Below, one piece after another: positions 5,880 to 7,480 of a stretch of DNA of 7,480 nt (positions are counted from its first letter, which is position 1; the number at the start of each line of letters is the position of its first letter). The translations under genes were made by a program, and so were the position numbers. The notes under the pieces were generated by a model that saw nothing but the letters and a program-made list of their open reading frames with translations, did not search any database and had not been told where the DNA came from. Source of the stretch: JASHVB01 sp049522565 (GTDB lineage: Bacteria; Pseudomonadota; Alphaproteobacteria; Acetobacterales; Acetobacteraceae); the NCBI GenBank assembly GCA_049522565.1, contig JBEKNT010000352.1, positions 1 through 7,480 of the forward strand, in the 5' to 3' direction.

Positions 5880-6006
5880 TCTCCCCCTCCCCGTGAGGAA
5901 GGGGGGTGGGGGGGAGAGGTGCGTACAGCCACCGGCCTCGGGGGCGCGGACCCCTCCCCCAGCCTTGGTCCGCTTCGCGGCCCAAGCCCTCACGGGGAGG
6001 GGGAGA
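5880..6006. repeat. Composite palindromic extragenic element with 19-bp inverted ends
   Basis: The outer arms are perfect over 19 bp: 5880-5898 (TCTCCCCCTCCCCGTGAGG) is the reverse complement of 5988-6006. Smaller palindromes are nested inside. The left arm's C-tracts can pair imperfectly with the G-tracts at about 5901-5916. CCCCTCCCC (5951-5959) pairs perfectly with GGGGAGGGG (5994-6002). CTTGGTCCGC and GCGGCCCAAG (about 5964-5986) form a stem with one mismatch. The element fills most of the 190-bp gap between the convergent korB and MDR genes and is preceded by the palindrome AAAGCTTT (5873-5880). It carries no coding sequence and resembles dispersed REP/MITE-like repeats of GC-rich proteobacteria; transposition is not shown. 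Confidence 0.8.
5951..6003. terminator. Possible bidirectional transcription end between convergent genes
   Basis: This is the strongest stem in the korB/MDR gap: CCCCTCCCC against GGGGAGGGG, enclosing the CTTGGTCCGC/GCGGCCCAAG stem. Being nearly symmetric, it could end transcription from either side. There is no T-run on either flank, so it is not a classical intrinsic terminator. It may simply be part of the repeat element while termination is Rho-dependent. Confidence 0.3.
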
Positions 6007-6056
6007 CGTATTTCCGGCGGCCCGCCCCGCAGATCAATATCCCGCGCGCTGGTCGC

Positions 6057-7058
6057 TCACACCCGGATCAGCAGCTTGCCCATGTTCTCGCCGCGATACA
6101 GCCGCGCGATGGCGCCCGGCGCCTGTTCGATCCCGTCCAGGATCTCCTCCTCGTAGCGCAGCCGCTCCTGGCGCACCCAATGCCCCAGTTGCTCGATCGC
6201 CTCGTCGAACCGGTGTTCGAAATCCAGCACGACGAAGCCCTGCATGCGCGCCCGCTTGACCAGCAGGTGACGCTCCACGCGCGGGCCGGTCGGCCAGGGC
6301 TCCCAGCTCGGCTGCGACACCGTGCCGCAGATCACCACCCGCGCACCAACCGCCAGATGGCGCAGCACCGCGTCGCTGATCGGCCCGGCAGTATTGTCGA
6401 AATACACGTTCACCCCGCGCGGTGCCGCCGCCTTCAGCGCCGCATCCAGGTCGCGGGTGGACTTGTAATCGATCACCGCGTCGTAGCCGAACCGCGTGCG
6501 GCAAAGTTCCGCCTTCTCCGGCCCGCCGGTAATACCGACGGTCCGGCATCCCCGGGTCCGCGCGATCTGCCCGACGAAGGAGCCGACCGACCCCGCGGCG
6601 GTGGACACCACCACGGTATCGCCCTCCTCCGGCTGCCCGATATCGAGCAAACCGAAATACGCGGTCAGCCCGGTCAGGCCGAGCACATGCAGCGAGGCGG
6701 ACAGCGGCACGTCGTCCTCGTTCGCCTTGCGGCTGATCTGGGCAGACCCTACGGCGGCATGCGTCTGCCAGCCGAACATGCCGACCACCCGGTCGCCGGG
6801 CGCATAATCCGGGTGGCGGGATTCGATCACCTCGCCGGCGGCGAACGACCGCATCACCTCGCCGATCCCCACCGGCTGCGCGTAGTTGGCGACCGTGGAG
6901 ACCCAGCCCCGCATCGCCGGCTCAACGGAGAGAAAGCGGTTGCGCACCAGGATCTGTTCGTCATGCAATTCCGGCTCGGGGACCTCGACGATCGCGAAAT
7001 TTTCCGCCTGCGGAATGCCGTCCGGGCGGGATGCCAGCCTGACCTGCCGATTGCTCAT
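6057..7058 (-). CDS. MDR-family NADP-dependent oxidoreductase (CurA/leukotriene B4 dehydrogenase-like)
   Basis: This 333-aa zinc-independent medium-chain reductase is expected to reduce an activated C=C bond of an enone, enal or similar substrate with NADPH in the cytoplasm. The N-terminal GroES-like domain covers about 1-125; it has 'RNRFLSVEPAMRGW' (39-52), typical of the PTGR/CurA branch, and lacks the catalytic-zinc cysteine/histidine pattern of alcohol dehydrogenases. The Rossmann part has 'LGLTGLTAYFGL' (126-137), the nucleotide loop STAAGSVGS (152-160), GITGG (175-179), and 'VYFDNTAG' (218-225), a family hallmark. Length is normal. Start ATG 7058 has AGAGGG about 10 nt upstream. The gene is convergent with korB and divergent from a crotonase gene 60 bases away. 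The physiological substrate is unknown. Confidence 0.88.
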   Translation of the reverse strand: MSNRQVRLASRPDGIPQAENFAIVEVPEPELHDEQILVRNRFLSVEPAMRGWVSTVANYAQPVGIGEVMRSFAAGEVIESRHPDYAPGDRVVGMFGWQTHAAVGSAQISRKANEDDVPLSASLHVLGLTGLTAYFGLLDIGQPEEGDTVVVSTAAGSVGSFVGQIARTRGCRTVGITGGPEKAELCRTRFGYDAVIDYKSTRDLDAALKAAAPRGVNVYFDNTAGPISDAVLRHLAVGARVVICGTVSQPSWEPWPTGPRVERHLLVKRARMQGFVVLDFEHRFDEAIEQLGHWVRQERLRYEEEILDGIEQAPGAIARLYRGENMGKLLIRV

Positions 7059-7118
7059 GGGAGCGTTTCCCTCTCTGTGTGATAGCCGGTTTGCGCCACC
7101 ATAGCAGGAACGAAGCGG
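7059..7118. promoter_or_regulatory. Short divergent intergenic region with both ribosome binding sites
   Basis: Only 60 bases separate two outward-facing start codons, so the promoters of the MDR reductase and the crotonase gene must overlap here or lie in the opposing coding sequence. AGGAA (7106-7110) precedes the crotonase ATG by 8 nt; AGAGGG on the minus strand precedes the reductase ATG by about 10 nt. I cannot identify a convincing -35/-10 pair. A shared control point for the two genes is plausible but unproven. Confidence 0.5.
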
Positions 7119-7480
7119 ATGCAGGACGAATTGCTGTATGCGGCGCGTGACGGCATCGGCTTCGTCACGTTCAACCGTCCCCAGGCGCGCAACGCGCTGA
7201 CCTTCGCGATGTATGAGGGATTGGCGGCGATCGCCGCCGATCCCGGCGCGGTCCGCGCCCTGGTGATCACCGGCGCGGGGGAAAAAGCCTTCGCCGCCGG
7301 CACGGATATCGGCCAGTTCCGCGCGTTCCGCGGCGCCGAGGACGCGATCGCCTACGAGGCGCGGCTGGATCGCGTGCTGGGCGTGCTGGAGCGCTGCACG
7401 GTACCGACCATCGCGGCGATCGCCGGAGCCTGCACCGGCGGCGGCGCCGGTATCGCCGCAGCCTGCGACCTGCGCATCGC
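7119..7480 (+). CDS. Crotonase-family enoyl-CoA hydratase/isomerase, N-terminal part
   Basis: The gene runs off the window; 120 codons are visible of a family usually 250-270 residues long. The start is ATG 7119, with AGGAA 8 nt upstream. NRPQARNAL (19-27) is the N-terminal CoA-binding motif. AAGTDIGQF (59-67) provides the first oxyanion-hole NH, and GACTGGGAGIAAACDLRIA (from 103) provides the second. In classical enoyl-CoA hydratase the GGG is followed by Cys-Glu, the Glu being catalytic; here the matching positions are A110 and G111, so that acid is absent. This points to a crotonase subgroup with another reaction (isomerase, racemase or hydrolase-like) or one relying on the second Glu, which lies beyond the window. 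It is divergent from the MDR reductase, and both could act on acyl-CoA or related unsaturated substrates. Confidence 0.88.
   Translation, partial: MQDELLYAARDGIGFVTFNRPQARNALTFAMYEGLAAIAADPGAVRALVITGAGEKAFAAGTDIGQFRAFRGAEDAIAYEARLDRVLGVLERCTVPTIAAIAGACTGGGAGIAAACDLRI

Noticed and set aside
5880..6006. CRISPR-like or insertion-sequence reading of the inverted repeat
   Set aside because: There are no regularly spaced direct repeats with distinct spacers, and the 89-bp interior is far too short to carry a transposase.
5919..7082. 387-codon plus-strand frame across the repeat element and MDR gene
   Set aside because: It begins in the palindromic repeat and continues as the complement of a well-supported reductase. 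There is no ribosome binding site or domain.

Overview
This is a GC-rich window with dense coding, strong G/C bias at third codon positions and extragenic 'ctccccctccc...' palindromes. It looks like an alphaproteobacterial chromosome, and a Rhodospirillales/Acetobacteraceae-type organism would fit. That placement rests on overall character only, since no rRNA or other taxonomic marker is present.

Layout. Positions 1-21 hold the cut end of a GC-rich palindromic repeat. Positions 162-841 (minus strand) hold a two-gene toxin-antitoxin-like unit: a PIN-domain protein is transcribed first, then a small ribbon-helix-helix protein, joined by a GTGA overlap. The antitoxin gene contains a perfect 14-bp inverted repeat in its coding sequence. 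Positions 842-1155 are a 314-bp divergent intergenic region with a candidate sigma70-type promoter for the plus-strand operon and an 8-bp direct repeat on the toxin side. Positions 1156-5866 (plus strand) hold three overlapping genes: an FAD/NAD(P)-binding, GltD-like iron-sulfur protein with two C-terminal [4Fe-4S] motifs; a fused gamma-alpha subunit of a 2-oxoacid:ferredoxin oxidoreductase (KorA type); and its thiamine-diphosphate-binding beta subunit (KorB type). Positions 5880-6006 are a composite palindromic element between convergent genes. Positions 6057-7058 (minus strand) hold an MDR-family NADP-dependent oxidoreductase. Divergent from it across 60 bp, a crotonase-family (enoyl-CoA hydratase/isomerase) gene runs off the window end from 7119.

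How the genes work together. The three central genes appear to form one enzyme. KorA and KorB would oxidatively decarboxylate a 2-oxoacid, most likely 2-oxoglutarate, to the acyl-CoA. The FAD/Fe-S protein would pass the electrons to NAD(P)+, or run the reverse reaction. The organisation recalls the three-subunit 2-oxoglutarate:NADP+ oxidoreductase described in Azoarcus; substrate and acceptor are inferred here, not shown. The flanking genes have no evident mechanistic link to this operon. I see no CRISPR array, RNA gene or transposase.
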